NCBI RefSeq assembly: GCF_029360665.1
Contig: NZ_JARDUB010000003.1
Span: 558,001 to 622,000 of the forward strand
Direction: 5' to 3'
DNA from: Eudoraea chungangensis
GTDB lineage: Bacteria; Bacteroidota; Bacteroidia; Flavobacteriales; Flavobacteriaceae
DNA: 64,000 bases
A model generated the notes under the pieces. The model saw nothing but the letters and a program-made list of their open reading frames with translations. It searched no databases and was not told the DNA's origin. The position numbers and the translations under genes are program-made. Of the stretch, positions 48,424 to 56,569 are shown piece by piece (positions within the stretch are counted from its first letter, which is position 1; each line of letters starts with the position of its first letter).

Positions 48424-48968
48424 TTAAGATTGATAGAAAATTGGGCACTAGAGCGTAAGTAGATAGTTGGCTCTGGTAGTGGAGAAACACTTGTATTGTC
48501 ACCTCGATTTACTGCCGAAACCCTGATGGCAGAAGTATTCCGGATTATATCCATACTTCTTCCGTTAGGTCCATAGGCAATTTCTCTAGTCAAAATTGCC
48601 GTCGGTGCTGCTTCTATAGAAAAGAATTCTATGTCCAAAGAATTACCAAATTCATCCAAAAACTCAAAAGTAATATCTAAGGGTTTTGAAGTTGTGTTTT
48701 CAACTTCATAGGTAATAACCCCTTCAAGAATATTCTCTTCCACGAAGGGCTCATTGAATGCATCAAAATTAAAGGTTTGGGTATAAAAATTAATACCGCT
48801 AACCTGGTTTATTATACGTTCTGGAGTTTCTACATAAAGCAAGCTAGCCTCAACATCGGGCACTATTGTTAGATCATCAAACTGATCAAAGTCCTGCCTA
48901 TCAGCACAAGAAAATATTATACCAATAATCAAAATCTGTAAAAGAATAAAAATACCTGTTCTTTTCAT
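48420..48968 (-). CDS. Hypothetical lipoprotein, first gene of an envelope operon
   Basis: A 182-residue protein with a lipobox IIFSC (Cys21) and then an Asp-rich stretch. The rest is a single beta-sandwich-like domain (GVITYEVENTTSKPLDITFE; FLDEFGNSLDIEFFSIEAAP) with no named family that I recognise. It starts an apparent three-gene operon with the DUF5723 barrel (4-base overlap) and the Ser/Thr-rich protein. Confidence 0.75.
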   Translation of the reverse strand: MKRTGIFILLQILIIGIIFSCADRQDFDQFDDLTIVPDVEASLLYVETPERIINQVSGINFYTQTFNFDAFNEPFVEENILEGVITYEVENTTSKPLDITFEFLDEFGNSLDIEFFSIEAAPTAILTREIAYGPNGRSMDIIRNTSAIRVSAVNRGDNTSVSPLPEPTIYLRSSAQFSINLK

Positions 48969-49051
48969 CCTGCTATAGTTTCCAAGACTTTTAACCTCCT
49001 ATAAAGCTTCTTATTTTATAAAAGGATTCCACTATTCTATAGAATATAACT

Positions 49052-49741
49052 CTATAAATAATTTTTTATTTCCCTTAAATCAAAAATGATTTTACCGTGC
49101 TGATGATCTGGCTCGTTATGAGCATTCAAATGCAGGGTATGCAAGCCAACTGCACGGGCTCCTATAATATCAGCTTCCAAACTATCCCCTATCATAATAG
49201 CCTTATTTGGCAGAACCTGAGCCTTTTCCAGTGCGAGCTCAAAAATTATTGGATTCGGCTTTTTAACACCAGCCATTTCCGAATTAATTATTTGATCAAA
49301 ATAATCCATGATATTGGCATTACGCATTTTCTTATTTTGAATTTCTTCAAAACCATTGGTGATAATATGAAGTTTATACTTGGGTCTTAAATATTCCAAT
49401 ATTTCCACGGTATTTGGAAGTAGATTATTATGGCTACTTAGCCTAAGGATATAGGCTTCCGATAATTTATGGATAAGACTATCACTTATAGGATAGGAAA
49501 GCGTATCAAAACTGAGTTTCAATCTTTCATACCGGAGTTGGTTCTTGGTTATCCTTTCTTCTCTATACAATTTCCAATAAGATAAATTTATAGGAATGTA
49601 TACTTCCAAAAAATCAGATAGGGATAGATTAATATTGCTATCCTTAAAAATTTCTGTAAAAGTCAAGGCAGAGTTTCTTTCAAAGTCCCATAGGGTATGG
49701 TCTAAATCAAAAAATACATCGGAAACCAAATCCCTAAACAT
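49052..49741 (-). CDS. YjjG-type noncanonical pyrimidine nucleotidase (HAD family)
   Basis: HAD phosphatase of 229 residues. Motif I is FFDLDHTLWD (residues 11-20), motif II ITNGFEEIQ, motif III lysine in GVKKPNPIIF and motif IV IMIGDSLEADIIGA. YjjG-like enzymes dephosphorylate non-canonical pyrimidine nucleotides. The start overlaps the end of the polysaccharide deacetylase gene by 8 bases, so both belong to the radC operon. Confidence 0.88.
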   Translation of the reverse strand: MFRDLVSDVFFDLDHTLWDFERNSALTFTEIFKDSNINLSLSDFLEVYIPINLSYWKLYREERITKNQLRYERLKLSFDTLSYPISDSLIHKLSEAYILRLSSHNNLLPNTVEILEYLRPKYKLHIITNGFEEIQNKKMRNANIMDYFDQIINSEMAGVKKPNPIIFELALEKAQVLPNKAIMIGDSLEADIIGARAVGLHTLHLNAHNEPDHQHGKIIFDLREIKNYL

Positions 49742-51029
49742 GACAGTTGTTTATTGCTTTATGATATAGTTCTAGCCAACTAAATTTATGGTCCCCTCCT
49801 AATAATTCATTTGAAAAGACGGTGATAAAATGCCCATTGACTCTTTTAACTTCCTTATAGACTTCTTCTATTAAACCCAAAGCCTCTTCTTCTGATTGCA
49901 CATTAGTTAATGAATAATCATGAACGGCAAAAGGATATATCTTAATTGGTTGCTGTGCATCTATGGCTGCATCGTAAAAATAAAAAGGGGTGCATGTACC
50001 AGCCTTGAAACCAATTTCATGCGTATAGCCCATAGTATAATCAGCGGTAAACTCAGATTCTACCATATCGCGATAGGTTTTAGGTATATCCAGTCTATTA
50101 TACCGCATGCGAACAAAGTTTACAGGTTTATTAATCACATTTGAAAGTCTCTTTTTCTCTTCCTTTAACAAATCAACATCTCGGTACGAGCTAAAAGAAG
50201 CCGATAATGCCACTTCGCTATAATCGGCAACAGCTTTTATTAAATATTTAAAACTATTATTCTCAGGAGACACATTTTTGTCATAGGTTGAATACTCCGC
50301 AAATTGAAAAAAGAACATACTTTTAAGACGAAGTTTTTTGTGCCAGTCTATCAATTTAAAATAATTATCAAACGGGTCTTTTTTTAGCTTCAAACTAACG
50401 GAGATTCGCTGTATTACCCTTCTAAATTTAAACGTTCCTAAATCCAACATAAGTCCGGCGAAACCCCTAATTGGTCCTCGATGTGCAAAACAGTGAGATG
50501 TAGTTACATCAACAATGGAAGTGTATTTATATGACCTGGTTTTATACTTCAGTGCAGGAAAACGCTTTTTCAATTCATTTAAAAATGTAAAAGCCCATAA
50601 ATCAACCAATGGATATTTAAGTAGCTTGTTTTGCATTGCAAAACTCTCCGAAGGTGGAAATCGGCCATGATGATCTTTTAGGAACGGTAAATACTCTTCG
50701 TATCTGCTTAATAAATAAAAACTTGCGGCAAAAATATCATAAGGTATCGCAGAAATTTCATTAGTTGGAAAAAAACAAGGATTGCCCTCCCATTCTGAAA
50801 TTGGTATTTGAAAATCGCGTATTCCATTTTCAAAAAGCAGTTCGTGTGACCGAATAAAAAACTCGTTTTGAAGAGGGTTTTTACTATATGTTATTTTGGG
50901 GCCATTATGCTTAATAAAATCTTCCACTTTTGTGGTGTAAATGATCTCAATTCCCAATATCCTCGTAAAGATTTGCTTCATAATATAAATGAAACGAGGT
51001 GTAATCTTGTAGGTGTAAACTAGGAGCAT
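49734..51029 (-). CDS. Polysaccharide deacetylase family protein (DUF7033 N-terminal)
   Basis: A 431-residue protein of the flavobacterial polysaccharide-deacetylase-like family: an N-terminal DUF7033-type domain (VYTYKITPRFIYIMKQIF, ITYSKNPLQNEFFIRSHELL), then a NodB-like barrel with SIVDVTTSHCF, DYTMGYTHEIGFKAGT and an HDYSL loop. The Asp-Asp pair of true deacetylases is only partly kept (a single Asp in VDVTTS), so activity is uncertain. Starts 2 bases after the radC stop and overlaps yjjG by 8 bases. Confidence 0.8.
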   Translation of the reverse strand: MLLVYTYKITPRFIYIMKQIFTRILGIEIIYTTKVEDFIKHNGPKITYSKNPLQNEFFIRSHELLFENGIRDFQIPISEWEGNPCFFPTNEISAIPYDIFAASFYLLSRYEEYLPFLKDHHGRFPPSESFAMQNKLLKYPLVDLWAFTFLNELKKRFPALKYKTRSYKYTSIVDVTTSHCFAHRGPIRGFAGLMLDLGTFKFRRVIQRISVSLKLKKDPFDNYFKLIDWHKKLRLKSMFFFQFAEYSTYDKNVSPENNSFKYLIKAVADYSEVALSASFSSYRDVDLLKEEKKRLSNVINKPVNFVRMRYNRLDIPKTYRDMVESEFTADYTMGYTHEIGFKAGTCTPFYFYDAAIDAQQPIKIYPFAVHDYSLTNVQSEEEALGLIEEVYKEVKRVNGHFITVFSNELLGGDHKFSWLELYHKAINNCHV

Positions 51030-51031
51030 AT

Positions 51032-51730
51032 TTAGATTAAATTATTATCAGCAAAACTAAAGTATTTGTCATTAGCAATTATAACATGATCTAAAACCTT
51101 TATATCTAGAGCTTTTCCTGCAACACATAATTTTTTAGTCACATTTTTATCTGACCGGCTTGGTTTTAAGGTGCCGGAAGGATGGTTATGTGACAGGACA
51201 ATTGCGACGGCATTCGCTTGCAGAGCTTGCTTCATTACTAATCTGGTATCCACGAGGGTTCCGGTTATGCCTCCCATACTTAATCGAGCCTTTTTTAATA
51301 CTTGATTTGAATTATTTAGGTATAATATCCAGAACTCTTCATGGAGTAAATCAGAAAGAAGTGGTCTTAACAAATCAAAAACGTCCTCACTTTTAGCTAT
51401 TCTTGTAACGCTGGCCTTCTTTTCATAACCCCTTCGACGTCCAATTTCCAAAGCCGCCGCTATAGTTACGGCCTTTGCTCGTCCAATTCCTTTGAAATTC
51501 ATTAAATGATTAACCGAAGCATTTCCTAGTTGTTCCAGTTTATTGTTAGAAGCCTTTAGAATTCTTTTCGCCAAATCTACAGCCGTTTCTTGTTTCACGC
51601 CCGTACCAATTAAAATTGCCAAAAGTTCTGCATTAGAAACTGAGAAGGGACCCTTATACAAGAACTTTTCTCTAGGCTTATCCTCATCGGACCAATGTTT
51701 TATTGAGATAGAGTCTGTTTCAGCTTGCAT
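51032..51730 (-). CDS. radC: RadC family protein (JAB/MPN domain)
   Basis: A 232-residue protein: N-terminal helix-hairpin-helix (FKGIGRAKAVTIAAALEIG) and a C-terminal JAB1/MPN metal-binding domain with LSHNHPSGTLKPSRSD (HxHPSG plus downstream Asp) and its Glu in LHEEFWILYLN. The name comes from an old DNA-repair link now doubted; biochemical role not settled. First gene of an operon with the deacetylase-like and yjjG genes. A TATCTTTA element at 51735-51742 may be its promoter. Confidence 0.93.
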   Translation of the reverse strand: MQAETDSISIKHWSDEDKPREKFLYKGPFSVSNAELLAILIGTGVKQETAVDLAKRILKASNNKLEQLGNASVNHLMNFKGIGRAKAVTIAAALEIGRRRGYEKKASVTRIAKSEDVFDLLRPLLSDLLHEEFWILYLNNSNQVLKKARLSMGGITGTLVDTRLVMKQALQANAVAIVLSHNHPSGTLKPSRSDKNVTKKLCVAGKALDIKVLDHVIIANDKYFSFADNNLI

Positions 51731-51794
51731 AGGTTAAAGATAGTCAACTTAAAAAAAAATTGTAATTTCAAATTAGAATTTCTTTTTACACTCT

Positions 51795-52238
51795 ATGAAT
51801 TCTATTTTTGAATCTTCTTCTTACAAAGAAATAACCCAAAGACTAGGAAAATTAAGTCCCGAATCTAAAGGTCTTTGGGGCAAAATGAGTGCAGCCCAAA
51901 TGTTATGGCATTGTCAATTCCCAATTCAATTAGCTATTAAGAATAAGAAACCTACTAAATCTCCAAATCTTCTAATGCGATTACTGTTTAAGAAGTCTAT
52001 GTATAATGATAAACTGTGGCGAAAAAACCTACCTACTGTGACAGTGGCAAAAGCCACCGAAGCGAAAGAATACGAAGTGGAGCTTAAAAAACTTAGAGAT
52101 AAATTAGAAGCACTTTATCAACTGAGAGAAAGAGAAGATTGGCAACCACACCCAAACTTTGGAGAATTTACCTCAACACAATGGGGTCAGCTTCAATACA
52201 AACACCTGGACCATCATTTTAGACAATTTGGAATATAG
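51795..52238 (+). CDS. DUF1569 / DinB-like domain protein
   Basis: A 147-residue cytoplasmic protein with the DUF1569 pattern: GKMSAAQMLWHCQFPIQLAI with one possible metal His, and LQYKHLDHHFRQFGI with three more near the C-terminus. These four-helix proteins resemble the DinB/YfiT superfamily, which often bind metal; substrate not known. Stands alone between the divergent radC and convergent mpl-like genes. Confidence 0.82.
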   Translation: MNSIFESSSYKEITQRLGKLSPESKGLWGKMSAAQMLWHCQFPIQLAIKNKKPTKSPNLLMRLLFKKSMYNDKLWRKNLPTVTVAKATEAKEYEVELKKLRDKLEALYQLREREDWQPHPNFGEFTSTQWGQLQYKHLDHHFRQFGI

Positions 52239-52240
52239 CC

Positions 52241-53596
52241 TTAGTCTATTAAATCTATTACTTCCTGCATGTCTAAACCACCATAGTTTCCTGAGCTCAT
52301 AAAGAGGAGTACCGAATTATGTAAATTCTGTGTTTTAAGAAATTCTCGAAATTCCTGACCATCTCCAAAAATATTATCTGTATCTAGATTAAATGCCTCT
52401 GCAATTTCCTCGATCGTCAGAATTGCCAATCCCTTTATAGCCAGAGATTCTTGTATATAAAAAACAGCAGCAGAATCGGCGTCTTTTAAGCTATTTTTGT
52501 ACTCCCGCAAAAAAGTACTGTTAAGGCTACTATAGGTATGTAGTTCCAAACAGGCAATAATCTTTCTATCGGGATACTGTTCTTTTACAGCTTTAGTAGT
52601 TGCGATAACCTTACTTGGGGAATGGGCATAGTCTTTAAATATTATGGTGTCTTTAGTTTCGGCGATTTTCTCCAGTCTTTTGGAAGCGCCTTTAAAAGAA
52701 GAAATTGCCTCATAAAAATCTTCTTCATCTACTCCCATATTCTGGCAAATCCACTTGGCACCTGCCAGGTTATTTAAATTGTGCCTGCCAAATACATTAA
52801 TAGGTAAAGGTCCCTCAGGACTTTCTATAAAGGTTTGTTCATTTTCAACAAAGAATTCCGGAGTCTTATATGGAAATTTTCGAATAGAATTCTGAGACTC
52901 TTCTACAAGTTCCTTTACATGCTCATCCTCCTCGTTGTATGTAATACTTCCCCCATTTACAATGCTTTGAATAAAAATTCTGAATTGTTCCAGATAATTA
53001 TCAAAGGTTGGGAATACGTTAATATGATCCCAAGCTATTCCACTCAACAGAGCAATATTTGGTTTGTATAAATGGAACTTAGGTCGTCGATCAATTGGAG
53101 ATGAGAGATATTCGTCTCCTTCTAAAACGATAAAGTCATTTGTATTGGTTAGGTGGACCATTCGTTCAAATCCTTCAAGCTGCGCTCCAACCATATAATC
53201 TACTTCCTTGTTATGGTACTGCATAACATGCAATATCATGGAGGTTATGGTTGTTTTGCCATGGCTCCCGCCAATAACTACCCTGGTTTTATTTTTAGAC
53301 TGCTCAAACAAAAACTCGGGATAAGAGTAAATTACCACATCTAACTCCTTGGCTCGTAATAATTCCGGATTATCCTCCTTAGCATGCATCCCCAGTATTA
53401 CAGCGTCTATATCTGAGGTAATGCGTGTGGGATCCCATCCCATTTCCTTCGGTAATAGCCCTTGTGCAGCCAACCTACTTAGCGAAGGTTCAAAAATAAC
53501 GTCATCACTTCCAGTAATTAAATCTCCTTTGTGATGAAGAGCCAGGGCCAGATTATGCATAGCGCTCCCGCCAATGGCTATAAAGTGTAATCGCAT
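52241..53596 (-). CDS. mpl: Mur ligase family protein (Mpl-like murein peptide ligase)
   Basis: A 451-residue ATP-dependent Mur ligase. Three domains: N-terminal Rossmann domain (HFIAIGGSAMHNLALALHHK), central ATPase with GGSHGKTTITSMI and the LEGDEYLSS motif, and C-terminal domain (FKDYAHSPSKVIATTKAV). The start and EYLSSPIDRRPKF segment resemble Mpl, which re-attaches recycled L-Ala-gamma-D-Glu-mDAP to UDP-MurNAc. MurC is the close relative; the window lacks the rest of the mur cluster, which favours Mpl. Confidence 0.85.
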   Translation of the reverse strand: MRLHFIAIGGSAMHNLALALHHKGDLITGSDDVIFEPSLSRLAAQGLLPKEMGWDPTRITSDIDAVILGMHAKEDNPELLRAKELDVVIYSYPEFLFEQSKNKTRVVIGGSHGKTTITSMILHVMQYHNKEVDYMVGAQLEGFERMVHLTNTNDFIVLEGDEYLSSPIDRRPKFHLYKPNIALLSGIAWDHINVFPTFDNYLEQFRIFIQSIVNGGSITYNEEDEHVKELVEESQNSIRKFPYKTPEFFVENEQTFIESPEGPLPINVFGRHNLNNLAGAKWICQNMGVDEEDFYEAISSFKGASKRLEKIAETKDTIIFKDYAHSPSKVIATTKAVKEQYPDRKIIACLELHTYSSLNSTFLREYKNSLKDADSAAVFYIQESLAIKGLAILTIEEIAEAFNLDTDNIFGDGQEFREFLKTQNLHNSVLLFMSSGNYGGLDMQEVIDLID

Positions 53597-53719
53597 CCAT
53601 TCTACATTTAAGCCCTAAAGATAGGAATTGAAAAGAGCATCTCAAATCTTATTGTGCGTTGTATTCTTTTTATCTTAGTAGAACAACTAAACGTTACTAT
53701 CTTCTAAAAAATAAGAATA

Positions 53720-54037
53720 ATGCATTTTAATCTAAGTGAGGTACAAGAAAAAGAAATAATGCCGGGGTATCACGGTAAGATGATCCATTCAGATCATATA
53801 ACCATTGCCTATTGGAAGGCAGACAAGGGGGCAAAAGTTCCAGAGCATTCTCATCTAAATGAGCAAATTATGCAGGTATTGGAAGGTTCATTTGAATTTA
53901 CAGTAAATGGGGTAACCGGCATTTATGGCCCAAATGAAGTGGTAGTAATTCCCCCTTATGCGAAACACAGCGGAAAAGCTCTTACGACTTGCAAGCTGAT
54001 GGATGTTTTTAGTCCGGCCCGTGAAGAATATAAATAG
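53720..54037 (+). CDS. Cupin domain protein
   Basis: Small 105-residue single cupin. The first metal-binding motif is GAKVPEHSHLNEQIMQVLEG (HxH and later Glu) and the second IPPYAKHSGKA. No enzyme or transcription-factor domain is attached. It precedes the SDR gene by 18 bases on the same strand, so the two probably form an operon. Metal and substrate unknown. A TATCTTAG element (53671-53678) with a TTG 16 bases before it may be the promoter. Confidence 0.85.
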   Translation: MHFNLSEVQEKEIMPGYHGKMIHSDHITIAYWKADKGAKVPEHSHLNEQIMQVLEGSFEFTVNGVTGIYGPNEVVVIPPYAKHSGKALTTCKLMDVFSPAREEYK

Positions 54038-54055
54038 CTAAAGAACGCAATCATT

Positions 54056-54841
54056 ATGGAAATATCTTTACACAATAGAAATGCTCTTGTGGGTGGAAGT
54101 AGTCGTGGCATTGGAAAAGCAATAGCACTACAATTAGCCAAAAGTGGCGCAAAGGTTACCCTTATGGCCAGAAGTAAAGAAGGCTTAGAGAATGTTTTGC
54201 ACGAATTAGCTGAATTTGGGGAGCAACCGCATGACTATCTTTTGGTGGATTTTAATAACTACGAATCTTTTGGCAATACACTAAAGGACTATTTTAGCAA
54301 AAACAAAGTAGACATCCTAGTTAATAATACCCAAGGACCTCCTTCAGGAAATAGCTTAGAGGTAAGTCCCTCAGACTATCAAAAAGCCTTCGATCTTTTA
54401 TTCAAAACGGTGGTGCTAACCACAGAATTGGCTTTAGAGCATATGAAAAGTAATAAGTGGGGACGTATTATTAATGTGGCCTCTGTATCGGTAAAAGAAC
54501 CCCTGTCTTATTTGGCCTTATCCAATACAATCAGGGCTGCGGTTGTAACTTGGGCTAAGTCATTAGCTACCGATATAGCGCCTCATGGTATTACGGTAAA
54601 CAGTATCCTGACAGGCTATTTTAATACCGAAAGAATAGCCCAACTTACCCAGAAAAAGGCAGAACAATTGGGAATTAAAACAGAGGAAGTAAGAGAAACT
54701 ATGAAGCAAAATGTTCCGATGCAAAGAATTGGAAATCCCGAGGAATATGCTTATTTGGTTACCTTTTTAGCCTCAGATAAGGCCGCCTATATTACCGGTT
54801 CAAATATTCCTATAGATGGTGGGCTCTTAAAGTCTCTTTAG
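54056..54841 (+). CDS. SDR family oxidoreductase lacking the usual YxxxK
   Basis: Short-chain dehydrogenase-like protein of 261 residues. The NAD(P)-binding GGSSRGIGKAIALQLA motif and NNTQGPPSG are present, as is RIINVASVSVKEP, and the C-terminal ASDKAAYITGSNIPIDGG is standard. At the catalytic site the usual YxxxK is replaced by SYLALSNTIRAAVV: the Tyr is not followed by Lys at +4. A known subgroup of SDRs shows LSNxxRA here. So either the chemistry differs or it is not a classical reductase. Likely co-transcribed with the cupin gene. Confidence 0.87.
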   Translation: MEISLHNRNALVGGSSRGIGKAIALQLAKSGAKVTLMARSKEGLENVLHELAEFGEQPHDYLLVDFNNYESFGNTLKDYFSKNKVDILVNNTQGPPSGNSLEVSPSDYQKAFDLLFKTVVLTTELALEHMKSNKWGRIINVASVSVKEPLSYLALSNTIRAAVVTWAKSLATDIAPHGITVNSILTGYFNTERIAQLTQKKAEQLGIKTEEVRETMKQNVPMQRIGNPEEYAYLVTFLASDKAAYITGSNIPIDGGLLKSL

Positions 54842-54921
54842 CCTAATGGCTGGGAAATTACCTCATTTTCGAAAGAGGGTGATATTGAAATTTTATCCGA
54901 TTATTAGGCCCAATTAAAGTT

Positions 54922-55458
54922 CTATTTTTTCGACACTTTAGCAGACGGGGGATATTTAGAGAATACTTTGGCAACAACTTTTTGAAGACGCAAAGCTTTT
55001 TGGGTTGGGGAATCATTTTCTTTAAAAGCAGCATTGCTCGTTGCCTGCCAGAAAAGAACATCTCTTTGACTATCAATCAGGTCGAAAACTAATTCTCTTT
55101 TTAGATTGGCTCCTCCAATTGGTACACCAACAGAAACTCCACCCCCGACATTTCCTCCGGTACCACCTAGACCTATACCTACAGAACTATTAGAAGGATT
55201 CTGATAGTAAGTACTAATGATATTAATATAAAAGTCCGGTTCTTCCGAGAGCTGAATACCCTTTATTCGCAAAGTAGAATCAATTGCCTTATAAAGCCTA
55301 TTTGCATCGAGATTATTAAGTCCAGAATCCATCTCAGGGTAATAATTATAGGTGCTATAGGAAGAAAAGTCTACCGCCCTGTCGTAATCATAAGTAACGC
55401 TAATGGAAGAGCAGTTCGTGAACGCTAATACCACAAAAAGTATTATAAAATTTCTCAT
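54922..55458 (-). CDS. DUF4136 lipoprotein
   Basis: A 178-residue lipoprotein with lipobox FTNC (Cys16) and a DUF4136 domain (SISVTYDYDRAVDFSSYSTY, then NRLYKAIDSTLRIKGIQLSE). A glycine-rich stretch follows (NSSVGIGLGGTGGNVGGGVS). The start is the ATG at 55458, not the TTG 6 bases up. Function unknown; DUF4136 proteins are common envelope lipoproteins in flavobacteria. Confidence 0.85.
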   Translation of the reverse strand: MRNFIILFVVLAFTNCSSISVTYDYDRAVDFSSYSTYNYYPEMDSGLNNLDANRLYKAIDSTLRIKGIQLSEEPDFYINIISTYYQNPSNSSVGIGLGGTGGNVGGGVSVGVPIGGANLKRELVFDLIDSQRDVLFWQATSNAAFKENDSPTQKALRLQKVVAKVFSKYPPSAKVSKK

Positions 55459-55504
55459 GATCAAGGATATATAAAAGTAACGTAAAAAATGTGGCTATGG
55501 TATG

Positions 55505-56515
55505 CTATCCTTCAGATTCGTTCAGAAGATTCCAAAGCTCGTCCTTCAAGTTTTGCATGCCCTGACCAGTAACAGAGGAAATAAAGATATGGGGGGTACC
55601 GGGAATATCCTTTTGAAGTTCCTCTGCCATTTCCTGCATTAGTTCTTCATCGAGCATATCGGACTTACTAATGGCAAGAAGGCGGTTTTTATCTAATAAT
55701 TCTGGATTGTACTTCCGAAGTTCCTTTAGTAAAATATTGTATTCTTTAGCGATATCTGAACTATCTGCAGGCACCATAAAAAGTAAGGTTGCATTTCGTT
55801 CTATATGTCTTAAGAAGTAATGCCCAAGTCCTTTTCCCTCTGAGGCCCCTTCTATTATACCTGGAATATCAGCAATTACAAAGCTCTGAAAATCCCTATA
55901 CTGTACAATCCCCAAATTTGGTTTTAAGGTTGTAAATTCATAGTCTGCAATTTTTGGCTTGGCTGCAGTCAAAACAGATAATAAAGTAGATTTACCAGCA
56001 TTTGGAAAGCCTACTAATCCTACATCGGCTAGGACTTTTAGTTCTAAGGTATACTGTTTTTCTTCTCCGGGAATTCCTGGTTGAGCATAACGCGGCGTTT
56101 GGTTTGTAGGCGATTTAAAATGCCAATTTCCTCTACCTCCCTTACCGCCTTCTGCTATTATCCTTTCTTCATTGTGCTCCGTAATCTCGAAAAGCACCTC
56201 GTTCGTTTCTGGATTTTTTACAATAGTTCCTAAGGGTACTTCCAAAAATATATCTTCTCCATCGGCACCCGTACTTCTACTTTTACTACCGTGTTCCCCG
56301 TGACTTGATTTAAAATGTCTCTTAAACTTAAATCCCAATAACGTCCAAAGATTCTGATTTCCTTTAAGAATAATATGGCCGCCTCGTCCTCCATCACCCC
56401 CGTCAGGACCACCCTTGGGGATATACTTTTCCCTTCTGAGGTGAGCAGAACCCTTGCCCCCATTGCCCGAAGCAACATTAATCTTAACATAGTCTACAAA
56501 ATTCCCTTCGGTCAT
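55505..56515 (-). CDS. obg: GTPase ObgE/CgtA
   Basis: Essential ribosome-associated GTPase, 336 residues. Gly-rich Obg domain ([20 protein letters not shown], about 1-160), then the G domain with [12 protein letters not shown] (G1), [15 protein letters not shown] (G3), and ISKSDM (G4). The OCT domain of some Obg proteins is absent. It lies 54 bases after the hpt-adk stop on the same strand and is probably co-transcribed. Confidence 0.96.
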   Translation of the reverse strand: MTEGNFVDYVKINVASGNGGKGSAHLRREKYIPKGGPDGGDGGRGGHIILKGNQNLWTLLGFKFKRHFKSSHGEHGSKSRSTGADGEDIFLEVPLGTIVKNPETNEVLFEITEHNEERIIAEGGKGGRGNWHFKSPTNQTPRYAQPGIPGEEKQYTLELKVLADVGLVGFPNAGKSTLLSVLTAAKPKIADYEFTTLKPNLGIVQYRDFQSFVIADIPGIIEGASEGKGLGHYFLRHIERNATLLFMVPADSSDIAKEYNILLKELRKYNPELLDKNRLLAISKSDMLDEELMQEMAEELQKDIPGTPHIFISSVTGQGMQNLKDELWNLLNESEG

Positions 56516-56569
56516 CTGTGGTCAAATTATGGTTTATATGGTATTCCTGCTAATTCTTCGAAGGAACTA

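Noticed and set aside
54841-54909. GCCTAAT/ATTAGGC inverted repeat after the SDR gene as terminator
   Set aside because: The arms are about 55 bases apart with no T run; probably chance.
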